Shown here piece after piece: positions 1 through 8,995 of a stretch of DNA of 64,000 nt (its first letter is position 1; each line of letters begins with the position of its first letter). Where the stretch lies: the NCBI RefSeq assembly GCF_018861065.1, contig NZ_JAHKQO010000048.1, positions 102,892-166,891 on the forward strand. The letters are read 5' to 3'. Source of the DNA: Paraglaciecola arctica (GTDB lineage Bacteria > Pseudomonadota > Gammaproteobacteria > Enterobacterales > Alteromonadaceae). The translations under genes were made by a program, and so were the position numbers. A model generated the notes under the pieces. It ran no database searches, was not told where the DNA came from, and was given only the letters and a program-made list of their open reading frames with translations.

Positions 1-1
1 G

Positions 2-1495
2 ATTATTAATTTCATCAAACAAAAACGGGTCTATAAAGGTTGGCAAAAACCCAAATCCTTTGACCGTAATATGGTGGTCATTGGTGCAGGTTCTGCTGGG
101 TTAGTCACTGCCTATATCGCGGCCGCAGTGAAGGCATCAGTGACGCTAGTGGAAAAACACAAAATGGGTGGAGACTGTTTAAATACAGGCTGTGTACCTT
201 CGAAAAGTTTATTACATGCCAGTAAATTAGCGCATACCCATAAAGTGTCGGCTAATTCCGGGGTTAATTACCAAGCTCCAGAAGTTGACTTTAAAGCGGT
301 CATGAATCAAGTACACAATGTAATCAAAACCATAGAGCCTCATGATTCTATCGAGCGTTATGAGTCCCTTGGGGTAAAAGTAGTGACGGGCAGTGCTACG
401 ATAGTCTCGCCTTGGCAAGTTGATATTCAGACTGCCGATGGAGTGCAATCGCTCACCACTAAAAATATTGTGATCGCTACGGGAGCCAGTGCTTTTGTGC
501 CACCCATTCCCGGACTGCAGGATATAGATTACTTAACGGCTGATAACCTGTGGGAGTTAACCGAACAACCTAAACGCTTAGTGGTGTTAGGTGGCGGGCC
601 GATTGGGAGTGAATTATCTCAAGCTTTTGGTCGCTTAGGCACACAAGTCACGCAAGTTGAAATGTTGCCACAATTACTGGCTAAAGAAGATCCAGACGCA
701 GCCCAGTTTTTGTATGATCAATTAATAAAAGACGGCGTAGACGTGCGTTTGAATACTAGAGCAACCGCCATTGAAAAAACACCTGAAGGTAAGTTTATTG
801 TTTTAGAAAAAGACGGTAAACAGGAAAAATTACCCTTTGATGAAATATTGATCGCAGTGGGTAGGATGGCTAACTTAAAAGGTTTTGGCTTAGAAAAACT
901 GGACATTGAAACCAACAGAGTGGTGGTGACCAATGAGATGTTGCAAACCAAATATCCAAATATCTTGGCCGCTGGCGATGTCGCGGGTCCCTACCAGTTT
1001 ACCCATACCGCAGCTCACCAGGCATGGTATGCAGCAGTAAATGCGTTATTTAGACCCTTTAAAACCTTCAAAGTCGATTACCGAGTGATTCCTTGGGCAA
1101 CTTTTACCGACCCCGAAATTGCCACTGTAGGTCTAAACGAACAAGCTGCGAAAGAGCAAAATGTAGAATACGAAGTAACCCGTTATGATATCGGTGGCTT
1201 AGACCGAGCATTAGCAGACGATCACGCAAAAGGGTTTGTAAAAGTACTGACACCTCCAGATAAAGATAAAATACTAGGGGCGACTATTGTAGGGGCCCAG
1301 GCAGGAGAGCTTATCGCAGAGTTTGTGTTAGCAATGAAATACAATCTTGGTATGAATAAACTTCTCGGTACAATTCATATTTATCCGACTATGGCTGAAG
1401 CGAGCAAGTACGCCGCTGGGAACTGGAAAAAAGCCCATACACCGGAAAAATTGTTGGCATTTGTTGAGCGTTTTCATACATGGCGTCGTTCCTAA
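2..1495 (+). CDS. FAD-dependent pyridine nucleotide-disulfide oxidoreductase, 5' end outside window
   Basis: Class-I flavin disulfide reductase related to dihydrolipoamide dehydrogenase and mercuric reductase. The reading frame is open from base 2, so the first ATG (71) is internal: residues before it (VYKGWQKPKSFDRN) run into the FAD motif GAGSAGL. The redox-active pair is in GGDCLNTGCVPSK; the NAD(P) motif is VVLGGGPIGSE; ILAAGDVAG is the second FAD contact; the C-terminal dimer domain carries HIYPTMAEA with the catalytic-base His. There is no C-terminal Cys pair and no mer genes nearby, so mercury reduction is not supported. In related gammaproteobacteria this enzyme is fused behind a TVP38/TMEM64 (DedA-like) membrane domain of about 230 residues, and the upstream linker seen here fits such a fusion (inference). 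It abuts the DUF547 gene with no gap. Confidence 0.85.
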   Translation: MINFIKQKRVYKGWQKPKSFDRNMVVIGAGSAGLVTAYIAAAVKASVTLVEKHKMGGDCLNTGCVPSKSLLHASKLAHTHKVSANSGVNYQAPEVDFKAVMNQVHNVIKTIEPHDSIERYESLGVKVVTGSATIVSPWQVDIQTADGVQSLTTKNIVIATGASAFVPPIPGLQDIDYLTADNLWELTEQPKRLVVLGGGPIGSELSQAFGRLGTQVTQVEMLPQLLAKEDPDAAQFLYDQLIKDGVDVRLNTRATAIEKTPEGKFIVLEKDGKQEKLPFDEILIAVGRMANLKGFGLEKLDIETNRVVVTNEMLQTKYPNILAAGDVAGPYQFTHTAAHQAWYAAVNALFRPFKTFKVDYRVIPWATFTDPEIATVGLNEQAAKEQNVEYEVTRYDIGGLDRALADDHAKGFVKVLTPPDKDKILGATIVGAQAGELIAEFVLAMKYNLGMNKLLGTIHIYPTMAEASKYAAGNWKKAHTPEKLLAFVERFHTWRRS

Positions 1496-2338
1496 ATGGT
1501 TAATAAATTGATTAAGGGTAAAATACTTTGTTATTTCTTTACGGCGGCTTTGATGATGATCTCAACTCTAGTACAAGCCTTTGACCATCAACACCAGAGC
1601 TTCACTGAAGTATTGAGTAAAGTCGTCAAGTTGTCTCCCGATAAAAAACAAACGCGGGTAGATTATGGGCAGCTTCATAAGAAGCCAGAACAGTTAAATC
1701 ACTATTTAGCCCAACTATCTTCAGTTAAACAAAGCGAATACCAGCAATGGAGCAGTGATGAGCAACTTAGTTTTTTGATCAATGCGTATAACGGTTTTAC
1801 CTTACAATTGATTGTTCACAACTACGCTAAGTTTCAAACTGGTAAAGCGAAATCGATTAAAGATTTAGGTAGTTTTTTCTCTAATCCGTGGAAACAATCG
1901 TTTTTTACGCTGTTAGGCGAAAAGCGCAATTTAGATGATATAGAACACCAAATGATCCGCCAATGGTTTGCACGACCGCGTATTCACGCGGCTTTAGTTT
2001 GTGCTGCAGTAAGTTGTCCACCATTGAGGCCTGAAGCTTTTGTTGCTGATAAACTGAATCAGCAATTAAATAGTCAAATGTTGCAGTTTTTATCAGATGA
2101 CCAACGCAACACTATCAAAATCAGTGAGAATACTGTGTACCTTTCGTCTATTTTTAAATGGTACCGTGAAGACTTTGAAAAAGGGCAGCAAGGATTTAAC
2201 CGGCTCGAAGACCTGATTAAAGAATATCAAGCTGAATTGGCTAATTACCCTCAACAACTGACTTGGTTGCAAAAACAAGACTATAGTATTCGTTTCTTAG
2301 ACTACGATTGGCGGCTAAATGACATCTCTACGTTTTAA
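1496..2338 (+). CDS. DUF547 domain exported protein
   Basis: A 280-residue protein with a cleavable-looking signal peptide (hydrophobic to about residue 28, ending LVQA) and a DUF547 core: FLINAYNGFTLQLIV, RNLDDIEHQMIR, HAALVCAAVSCPPLR and FKWYREDF are the usual conserved blocks. DUF547 has no settled biochemical role; some members look like cysteine-peptidase folds, with the Cys in AAVSCPP a candidate. The ATG directly follows the stop codon of the oxidoreductase, and the 3' end overlaps the ynjB-like gene by 20 bp, so it is almost certainly co-transcribed with both. It probably works in the periplasm. Confidence 0.85.
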   Translation: MVNKLIKGKILCYFFTAALMMISTLVQAFDHQHQSFTEVLSKVVKLSPDKKQTRVDYGQLHKKPEQLNHYLAQLSSVKQSEYQQWSSDEQLSFLINAYNGFTLQLIVHNYAKFQTGKAKSIKDLGSFFSNPWKQSFFTLLGEKRNLDDIEHQMIRQWFARPRIHAALVCAAVSCPPLRPEAFVADKLNQQLNSQMLQFLSDDQRNTIKISENTVYLSSIFKWYREDFEKGQQGFNRLEDLIKEYQAELANYPQQLTWLQKQDYSIRFLDYDWRLNDISTF

Positions 2339-3497
2339 GGTTTTAAGCCGTCGATTTATCCTATGTTTACTTTGGATTTTTGCGGCGGCCGTGCAGGCTC
2401 AGTCTGAGTCAACAACTGTAGATGTTATTCAACAAAGCAGTAAACAATGGCAACAAACCTTAAAAGCGGCTCAAGGTCAGTCAGTGTATTTTTATGCATG
2501 GGGTGGTTCAAAGGCGGTAAATGATTATTTACGATGGGCAACACGTGAAATTGCGCGGCAATATCGCATTAGACTCATTCACGTTAAAGTCACTGACCCT
2601 TCCGAACCCGTGTCTCGACTTAAAGCGGAAAATGGCCGTACCAGTGCTATCGACCTAATTTGGGTAAACGGGGAAAATTTCGCCTATTTAAAGCAACAGG
2701 GTTTCTTAATGGGGAATTTATGGGCAACGATCCCAAACTCATCGAATTTGGCGGTGGATAAACTCCCTATCACTGTGGATTTTGGTGAGCCAATGGAGGG
2801 TTTTGAGGTGCCATGGGGAATTGGGCAATTTAATTTAATTGCTGAGAAAGCCCTGTATCCGGCACAACAACTCAGTGCAGCTTCGTTATTAGATGTGGCC
2901 AAAAATCATCCACAAACAGTCACTTATCCTAGGCCACCTGAATTTCATGGTACGACTTTTCTAAAACAACTCTTAATTGATTTAAGCCATGGGGATCCTC
3001 GCTTATATCAATTGGCCTCAGAACAAGCTAAGAGCGAATTATTACCCGCGTTATGGCAGTATTTAGATAAATTACATCCGCATTTATGGCAACAAGGTTT
3101 AGCTTTTCCAAGTTCTTCAGCGGAACAATTTTTATTGTATCAACAAAAAAACCTCTCAATGGCGGTAAGCTTTAATCCTAATCAGTGGTTAAAAGAAAAA
3201 AGCACCCAACAGATTTCTGAGTCGAGCGAGAGACGTTACTTTACTCATGGTGCCATAACCAATAGCCATAACCTTGCTATTCCTAAACATGCACCAAATT
3301 CAGAAGCCGCTAAAGTGGTGATTAACTTTATGTTGAGTGAAAAAGCTCAGCGTGAAAAATTTTCGGGGGTATGGGGTGACCCATCAGTCATCACTACATT
3401 GTTTGATGAAAAAGCCACTATGCCTGCCCATCCAGAACTGCACAGTTCGTGGCATGTCGTTATTGAGGACATATGGCAACAAAAGTACGGCGGCTAG
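2319..3497 (+). CDS. ynjB: ABC transporter substrate-binding protein, YnjB family
   Basis: A 392-residue periplasmic binding protein with a signal peptide ending near VQAQS. It resembles E. coli YnjB, the binding protein of the uncharacterised YnjBCD transporter: VYFYAWGGSKAVNDYLRWA near the N-terminus, WVNGENFAYLKQ, PWGIGQFN, and FMLSEKAQREKFSGVWGDPS near the C-terminus, as in class-II extracellular binding proteins. It starts inside the last 20 bp of the DUF547 gene and overlaps the permease gene by 25 bp, a translationally coupled order. Substrate is unknown; the order followed by fused permease, ATPase and YnjF-like enzyme supports the YnjB name. Confidence 0.85.
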   Translation: MTSLRFKVLSRRFILCLLWIFAAAVQAQSESTTVDVIQQSSKQWQQTLKAAQGQSVYFYAWGGSKAVNDYLRWATREIARQYRIRLIHVKVTDPSEPVSRLKAENGRTSAIDLIWVNGENFAYLKQQGFLMGNLWATIPNSSNLAVDKLPITVDFGEPMEGFEVPWGIGQFNLIAEKALYPAQQLSAASLLDVAKNHPQTVTYPRPPEFHGTTFLKQLLIDLSHGDPRLYQLASEQAKSELLPALWQYLDKLHPHLWQQGLAFPSSSAEQFLLYQQKNLSMAVSFNPNQWLKEKSTQQISESSERRYFTHGAITNSHNLAIPKHAPNSEAAKVVINFMLSEKAQREKFSGVWGDPSVITTLFDEKATMPAHPELHSSWHVVIEDIWQQKYGG

Positions 3498-5080
3498 GAT
3501 TAGTCTGCGGATGGTCCTTGGTTGCTGGCATTTCTATGTTGCCAATTTTGGGTATTGTTGTGGGATTGTGGCCGCAAGAGCCGCTCACGTTTGCCGGTTT
3601 TGAGTCTTTTTTAGGCTATCAAGGTTTAACAACGTCAATTGTAATGACGTTGCTCACGGCTATATTAAGTTCCTTAATCTCCTTGTACATAGCGTTTGTG
3701 GTATATAGCCAGTACCACCTAAGCCAGCGGTTACAGTCCTTTGAAAAATACCTAGCGCCGCTTTTATCTATGCCTCATCTCGCTATCGCTATAGGTCTAG
3801 TGTTTCTGTTTAGTGACGGCAGCATATTTTTTGTCGATTCAGGACTTCCAAGGAAAGGATTGGCGACTCTGACTCTGACTATTGTTATAAAAGAAGTACC
3901 GTTTTTTCTATTGATTTTTAGTGCCTTAGGGCGTCAATTACCGATAAAAAATTGGTTACTACAAGGTAAAGCTTTGGGCTATCAAGCGTATCGATGTTGG
4001 TGGTTCTTAGTGTTTCCGCCCTTACTTAAACAATCACGTTTAGCCTTGTTAGCGGCCACTGCTTATACTTTGTCTGTGGTAGATGTGAGTTTGTTAGTTG
4101 GACCAAACATACCCGAGCTATTTGCTGTATCAGTATACCGTTGGCAAACGAGCTTTGCAGATGGTGATCAGGTGTTGGGGTTCTGGTCTAATGTTTTACT
4201 GTTACTACTATTGGTGGTGTCAGTATCGTTATTATATGCCCATGAAAAGCTGGCCTTTGCTGGATGTAAATCTCTCGCCACCCAAGGTCGTCGTTTTTTA
4301 GTAGGAAGAATTAGTCCTATTTTTAAAGCTTGGATACCTCTATCAGGTGTGTTGACCGCCCTAATGATATTGGTATTTGTGTTGTGGTCTTTAGGTTATG
4401 ACTGGCACAGTAGTCGCCCTAGTTTTAGTCAGTTAAGTACCGTATTGTGGCGAGATGAGTGGTTGTTTTTTGCATTACCGTTGCAAAATTCACTGTTAAT
4501 TGCTGGTTTAGCAGGTTTACTAGGGGTGGCACTGGCATTGTTAGCGTTGGAGCTACAGCGTCAAAGAGGTCAATACTGGCCTGATTATTATTGGTTGTTG
4601 GCTATTATTTTACCGCAACTGAGCATGGTATTAGGTTGGCAAATTTTACATATTTGGTTGCAAGGTGGTTATCACAGTGGTTGGATTGTTTTGTCTCATT
4701 TACCTTTTACCTTTGCCTACGGGTATTTAGTGTTAAAAGGTCCGTTTCAGAATGTTGATGAGCGTTACGAATTATTGGCCGCTAGCTTTGGATACTCCCT
4801 GTGGCAGAGCTGGTGGTTGGTTAGATTTAGATTGTTACTTCCTGCTATTTTTACAGGTTTGGCAATTGCCTTTTCGGTCAGCGTTGCTCAATACATCCCC
4901 ACTATAATGATAGGAGCGGGGCGAGTCACAACTATCACCACTGAAGCGGTAGTGATAGGCACTGGTAGTCAACAAAATCTCATTGCACTTTACGTATTAT
5001 TACAATCCATCTTACCTTTTATGGCGTTCTTTATTGCTGCATTGTTAGCGCGAAGATTTAGAGGAAGTGTTGGAGGATAA
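3473..5080 (+). CDS. ynjC: ABC transporter fused permease, YnjC family
   Basis: A 535-residue, very hydrophobic protein with about twelve membrane segments in two homologous halves, each with an EAA-type cytoplasmic loop (GKALGYQAYRCWW in the first half, LLAASFGYSLWQSWW in the second). Single-chain permeases with two BPD domains are typical of the ferric-iron/thiamine type and of E. coli YnjC. It overlaps the 3' end of ynjB and ends one base before the ATG of the ATPase gene. It should form the inner-membrane channel for whatever YnjB binds; the substrate cannot be read from sequence. Confidence 0.87.
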   Translation: MATKVRRLGLVCGWSLVAGISMLPILGIVVGLWPQEPLTFAGFESFLGYQGLTTSIVMTLLTAILSSLISLYIAFVVYSQYHLSQRLQSFEKYLAPLLSMPHLAIAIGLVFLFSDGSIFFVDSGLPRKGLATLTLTIVIKEVPFFLLIFSALGRQLPIKNWLLQGKALGYQAYRCWWFLVFPPLLKQSRLALLAATAYTLSVVDVSLLVGPNIPELFAVSVYRWQTSFADGDQVLGFWSNVLLLLLLVVSVSLLYAHEKLAFAGCKSLATQGRRFLVGRISPIFKAWIPLSGVLTALMILVFVLWSLGYDWHSSRPSFSQLSTVLWRDEWLFFALPLQNSLLIAGLAGLLGVALALLALELQRQRGQYWPDYYWLLAIILPQLSMVLGWQILHIWLQGGYHSGWIVLSHLPFTFAYGYLVLKGPFQNVDERYELLAASFGYSLWQSWWLVRFRLLLPAIFTGLAIAFSVSVAQYIPTIMIGAGRVTTITTEAVVIGTGSQQNLIALYVLLQSILPFMAFFIAALLARRFRGSVGG

Positions 5081-5081
5081 G

Positions 5082-5744
5082 ATGTTAGAAGTTATTGATT
5101 GCCAAATTGAAGCAAAAACTTGGTGTATTACCTTGCCAGATATTCAGGTGCACAAAGGTGAACTGTTAGTGGTCACTGGACCAAGTGGTATCGGAAAGTC
5201 GACTTTATTACATTGGTTGTTGGGTAATAATCCTCAGCACGTCAGCATTAAAGGTCAGATTATTTTATCGGGTGCCAACATAACTGATTTGCCAATTGAG
5301 CAAAGGCAAGTCGGGTTATTAATGCAAGATGTATTGCTGTTTCCGCATCTTGATGTTCAAGACAATATTTGTTTTGCACTACCCAAAAGTCAGCAGTTAT
5401 CTTCTAAAAAACAAAGGCGTGCTGCAGCTATGGATTTGCTTGAACAAATAAACTTGGCCCACCTTGCCGTTCGTTACCCTCAAAACCTCAGTGGCGGTGA
5501 ACGTTCTAGAGTTGGCTTAATTAGAGCATTAGCCAATCAGCCACAAGTTATGTTGCTAGACGAACCATTTGCGGCATTAGATCCCAATACCAGACAACAA
5601 ATGGGGGCATGGGCATTTCAGCAACTCGCCCAGCAAGATATTCCCAGTGTTATGGTGTCTCATGATGTAGAGGACATTCCCGTATCAGCTCAACAACTAT
5701 GTTTAGCTGATTATTACCACGTTTTAGAGTCAAATAACCAATGA
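5082..5744 (+). CDS. ynjD: ABC transporter ATP-binding protein, YnjD family
   Basis: A 220-residue ABC ATPase. Walker A is GPSGIGKST (residues 33-41), the Q-loop is in LMQDVLLFPHLDV, the signature is LSGGERSRVGLIRAL, Walker B plus D-loop is VMLLDEPFAALD, and the switch His is in SHDVEDI. I chose the ATG at 5082 over the upstream GTG at 5067 because GGAGG at 5072-5076 sits five bases before it, and because that start clears the ynjC stop codon. Its stop overlaps the ynjF start in ATGA. It is short for the family but has all nucleotide-binding motifs. Confidence 0.9.
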   Translation: MLEVIDCQIEAKTWCITLPDIQVHKGELLVVTGPSGIGKSTLLHWLLGNNPQHVSIKGQIILSGANITDLPIEQRQVGLLMQDVLLFPHLDVQDNICFALPKSQQLSSKKQRRAAAMDLLEQINLAHLAVRYPQNLSGGERSRVGLIRALANQPQVMLLDEPFAALDPNTRQQMGAWAFQQLAQQDIPSVMVSHDVEDIPVSAQQLCLADYYHVLESNNQ

Positions 5745-6355
5745 TCGATCCCTTACTCAACAAAATATTTAGGCCACCACTAGCTTTAGCGGCACAACCC
5801 TTAGTTCGACTGGGTATTTCTGCAAATCAAGTGACTGTTTTTGGATTCGCGATAGGGATGTTGGCAGTGCCTGCCATTATTGCTGAATATTTTGATTTAG
5901 CTTTACTACTTATTTTGCTTAACCGATTGAGCGATGGGCTAGATGGAGCGGTTGCGCGACTAACTCACACCACAGATGCGGGTGGGTTTTTAGATATTTC
6001 TTTGGACTTTATTTTTTACTCGGCCATAGTTTTTGCTTTTATTGTGAGTCATCCACAACAAAATGCATTAGCAGGCAGCCTGTTAATGTTGTCGTTCACT
6101 GCTACCGGTAGTTGCTTCTTAGCCTTTGCAATCATGGCCAGTAAACACCAAATTGCTAACCCTCAATATCCGAACAAAAGTTTGCATTATATGGGGGGCT
6201 TGGCAGAAGGTTTTGAAACCATAGTGGTACTATGCTTGTTTTGTTTATTTCCCGAGAACTTCGTTTTTATCGCATTGGTCTATACTGCAGCTTGTTTTAT
6301 TACTGCAGCCGTGCGGATCTTTAGTGGATACCAAACACTCAACAAGCTAAAGTAA
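5741..6355 (+). CDS. ynjF: CDP-alcohol phosphatidyltransferase family protein, YnjF-like
   Basis: A 204-residue membrane enzyme with about six hydrophobic segments. The catalytic motif reads DGLDGAVAR then GGFLDISLD, giving the four Asp residues that bind metal and CDP in CDP-alcohol phosphotransferases. The spacing between AR and the glycine is seven residues instead of the usual eight, and as I recall E. coli YnjF shares this. KHQIANPQYPNKSLHYMGGLAEG is also YnjF-like. Start overlaps the ynjD stop by four bases. In E. coli ynjF lies beside ynjBCDE, so the linkage is conserved. The acceptor alcohol is not known. Confidence 0.87.
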   Translation: MIDPLLNKIFRPPLALAAQPLVRLGISANQVTVFGFAIGMLAVPAIIAEYFDLALLLILLNRLSDGLDGAVARLTHTTDAGGFLDISLDFIFYSAIVFAFIVSHPQQNALAGSLLMLSFTATGSCFLAFAIMASKHQIANPQYPNKSLHYMGGLAEGFETIVVLCLFCLFPENFVFIALVYTAACFITAAVRIFSGYQTLNKLK

Positions 6356-6398
6356 ATAAATTTGGTTTACTCAATCAACTCAATTAAAAGGAATTGTT

Positions 6399-6881
6399 AT
6401 GAAAAAATTATTTATATTGGTGTTAGCTATTACCACACTCCAAGCTAAAGCTGATGTTGAACTGGTACCCTTAGATATGGAATTAGGTTATTGGGAAACA
6501 ACATCTGAAATGGACATAGAAGCAATGTTAGCCAATATACCTGAGTCACAAAGAGCGACCCTTGGCGCTATGATTTCTAAAAAAATGAAAATACCTGTAG
6601 TTAAACAATGTATTACCCAAGAAACTCTTAAAGATATGGAGGCTCAAATGAAAGAGTCGTTTAAATCCGCAGGCAATGATTGTGACTTACAAGTGAAAAA
6701 AAGCACTTCACAGGAATTTAGCGGTGTACTCACCTGTGCAGGTGGAGAAGCCACTACGACTATTAATACTAAAGTGATTAATTCCAAACGTGTTGAAAGC
6801 CAAGTCGTAGGCGATATGGGAGGTATGGGTAAAAATAATATCACTACTGTTGGTGAGTGGAAATCGGCAAGCTGCCCTTAG
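6399..6881 (+). CDS. DUF3617 family exported protein
   Basis: A 160-residue protein with a short signal peptide (cleavage near residue 18, QAKA/D) and the DUF3617 pattern: GYWETTSEM at the N-terminal end of the mature part, CITQETLKDM with a conserved Cys, NDCDLQVKKSTSQEFSGVLTC, and SRVES-like strand near the end. It has four Cys in the mature part, consistent with periplasmic disulfides. AAGGAATTG lies just upstream of the ATG. The gap of 43 bp after ynjF suggests it is read as the last gene of the same unit or from its own weak promoter. Function is unknown. Confidence 0.75.
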   Translation: MKKLFILVLAITTLQAKADVELVPLDMELGYWETTSEMDIEAMLANIPESQRATLGAMISKKMKIPVVKQCITQETLKDMEAQMKESFKSAGNDCDLQVKKSTSQEFSGVLTCAGGEATTTINTKVINSKRVESQVVGDMGGMGKNNITTVGEWKSASCP

Positions 6882-7053
6882 CTTCAAGGTTTTTCGGTAA
6901 AAAAAAGTGTAGCTGCAGTCAATTAACCGTTCAATTCGGACGTTATTTTTCGGCAGCTAATAAGATCTATTTCAATAGGTGATTTTTTAAAACTTTGGCA
7001 TTACAATCGAATCCTCACATAGGGTGTTTTTTAATCTAAAGTAGCTAAGTATC

Positions 7054-7239
7054 ATGGGAAAAGATAATCGTGTTAAGTTGGACGATTTTGATGAAGAAGA
7101 AATAATCGGTTCATCAAAAAATAAAGGCTCTGCAAAAATTCGAGCGGAACTTGAAAAAAAACAACGTGAAAAAAGACTTAAAAATAGTGAATCAAAAAAA
7201 CGGCATCAACCCGATCCCTCATTTCAAAAACAAGACTAG
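7054..7239 (+). CDS. small charged hypothetical protein
   Basis: A 61-residue, highly charged ORF: an acidic N-terminal part (LDDFDEEEIIG) followed by a Lys/Glu/Arg-rich helical stretch (IRAELEKKQREKRLKNSESKKR). There is no signal peptide or membrane segment. Upstream of the ATG there is no convincing Shine-Dalgarno sequence. The composition is coherent for a small cytoplasmic basic protein and unlike random translation, but I do not recognise a named family. Neighbouring genes give no clue to function. Confidence 0.45.
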   Translation: MGKDNRVKLDDFDEEEIIGSSKNKGSAKIRAELEKKQREKRLKNSESKKRHQPDPSFQKQD

Positions 7240-7624
7240 TTAAATTTAGACGGTTGGATTTTTGGAATACGTTGGCCGCCAGACGCTTCAATAGATATTT
7301 GCCGAAGTAACTGGAGGTCTGAATGATTTGGGCCGACTATTGAGGATATCTATTAGTTTTAGTTCCCAGAATTGAATTATTTGGCCAATCTAGGCGCAGT
7401 AGAATATGGATGACTTAGATTGCTGACAGAATAATTGATTACCATCAATATCAAAATATGAATTACCGTTAAGCTAGCTGTTGTTCTTACGCAAAAGGGC
7501 TGAAACGACTAAAAAGTGACTATTGATAAATAGTGCATATACTTTTTGAAAGGTTTTAGCTTTAGATCAGCTTGGCATCAATATCATCGTTCCTCAGTAT
7601 AATCTCCAAAAGATACTTTAAATT
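7240..7624. other. intergenic region without recognisable gene
   Basis: About 385 bp between the small charged ORF and the RND adaptor gene. All frames are broken by stops and I see no RNA gene or strong hairpin. It should contain the promoter of the RND operon near its right end. A short stretch around 7270-7350 translates to protein-like but interrupted sequence, possibly a decayed ORF; this is weak. Confidence 0.4.
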
Positions 7625-8995
7625 ATGAAAAAAATATTAACTCATTTTATATTTCTGCCCCTTATTATTATTGCTGCGGTGGCTTTGGTGATTATACAGC
7701 TCAATTCTAAGCAGGAGATTGAGCACCAAAACGTACAGTTTCCAGTAAAAACAGTTGAAGTATTAACCGTTAAAAAAATCCCCTTTCGTACCCGTGCTAT
7801 GGCTTATGGCAATGTAGAGCCAGCAACGGTGTTAAAGGCTAAATCAGAAGTAAACGGCAAAGTTAGTTATATACACCCTGAACTCAAACAAGGTGGCAGT
7901 TTACCTAAAGGTACAACCGTTTTAAGAATTGAAACCACCACATTTGAGATTTCATTAGATTCTAGCAGAGCAGGCTTGGCGAGCAGTCAATCGTCCTTAC
8001 AACAAATAGAAGCAGAAGAAAAAAGTGCTAAACGTTCGTTACAAATTGCGCAAAAGAACTTAGAGCTAGAATTAGCAGAGCTTGAAAGAGTGAAAGTGTT
8101 GGTAGAGGCTCGTACACTCGCTAGAAATCAGCTTAATATTGAAGAGCAAAAAGTCCTTCAACTAAGCTCTACAGTGCAAGATTTACAAGGTCAAGTCGAT
8201 ACCTATGCAAGCCGAAAAGCGTCGATACGTGCTCAAATTAAACAATCAAAAAGTCAGGTTGACCAGAGTGAAGATTCCCTCATACGTACCGAAGTTGTGC
8301 TCCCTTTTGATGCGCGAATAGGCACTGTTTCAGTCGATGTGGGTGAATTTGTCGCAGCGGGTGGTCAATTATTTGAAGCCTTGGGAATAGAAGCGGTTGA
8401 AATTAATGCCCAATTACCCATAAAACATGTACGCCCTCTAGCGAGTACTATCAATGGTGACGGTAACGCTCAGTTAGTTAACTTGCAGGGCAGTACCAAT
8501 TTGCAGCAAGCGGTTACGCATTGGAAACTAGACGCAAATGTTCGTATTGTTGGAGGTGATCCAAATACTCTATGGAATGGCGTGCTCCTTCGTATTAGCG
8601 AGTCGGTTGACCCCACGCGCGACACTGTGGGTTTGGTTGTTGCCGTTGACAAACCTTATGAAGGCGTGATCCCTGGAGTACGTCCCCCCTTACTAAAAGG
8701 CATGTATGCTTCAGTAGAATTCCTCTCTCAAGCTGCAGATATGCTGGTTATTCCTCGTAAAGCATTACATGAAAATCGTGTTTATGTTGTGAGTGAAAAA
8801 AACACCCTATCCATTCGTCCTGTTCAAATTAACTATTCCCAAGGCCAGTTAGTGGTGGTTAAAGGGGGACTCAAGGAAGGTGAAAAGATAATCATCAGTG
8901 ATCTTGTTCCGGTTATTGAAGGCATTAAACTTGAACTGATCGAATCTGATGAATTCCAAAAAGAATTTGAAGCTCTCGCCTTGGGCACAAAATAA
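7625..8995 (+). CDS. RND efflux periplasmic adaptor (membrane fusion protein)
   Basis: A 456-residue HlyD/MFP-family adaptor. An N-terminal membrane anchor (about residues 9-26) is followed by the first lipoyl half (AKSEVNGKVSYIHPELKQGGSLPKG), a long alpha-helical hairpin (about 110-220, rich in Gln/Glu/Ser), the second lipoyl half (VVLPFDARIGTVSVDVGEFVAAGGQLF), then beta-barrel and membrane-proximal domains (LLKGMYASVEFL). The adaptor bridges the inner-membrane pump to an outer-membrane channel such as TolC, which is not encoded nearby. Its stop codon overlaps the permease start (TAATG), so the pair is translationally coupled. Confidence 0.9.
   Translation: MKKILTHFIFLPLIIIAAVALVIIQLNSKQEIEHQNVQFPVKTVEVLTVKKIPFRTRAMAYGNVEPATVLKAKSEVNGKVSYIHPELKQGGSLPKGTTVLRIETTTFEISLDSSRAGLASSQSSLQQIEAEEKSAKRSLQIAQKNLELELAELERVKVLVEARTLARNQLNIEEQKVLQLSSTVQDLQGQVDTYASRKASIRAQIKQSKSQVDQSEDSLIRTEVVLPFDARIGTVSVDVGEFVAAGGQLFEALGIEAVEINAQLPIKHVRPLASTINGDGNAQLVNLQGSTNLQQAVTHWKLDANVRIVGGDPNTLWNGVLLRISESVDPTRDTVGLVVAVDKPYEGVIPGVRPPLLKGMYASVEFLSQAADMLVIPRKALHENRVYVVSEKNTLSIRPVQINYSQGQLVVVKGGLKEGEKIIISDLVPVIEGIKLELIESDEFQKEFEALALGTK

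Noticed and set aside
71..1495. Mercuric reductase (merA)
   Set aside because: Shares the fold but lacks the C-terminal Cys pair and a heavy-metal domain in view, and there are no other mer genes.
3337..3603. An extra gene across the ynjB/ynjC junction
   Set aside because: It is an out-of-frame reading of both well-supported genes.
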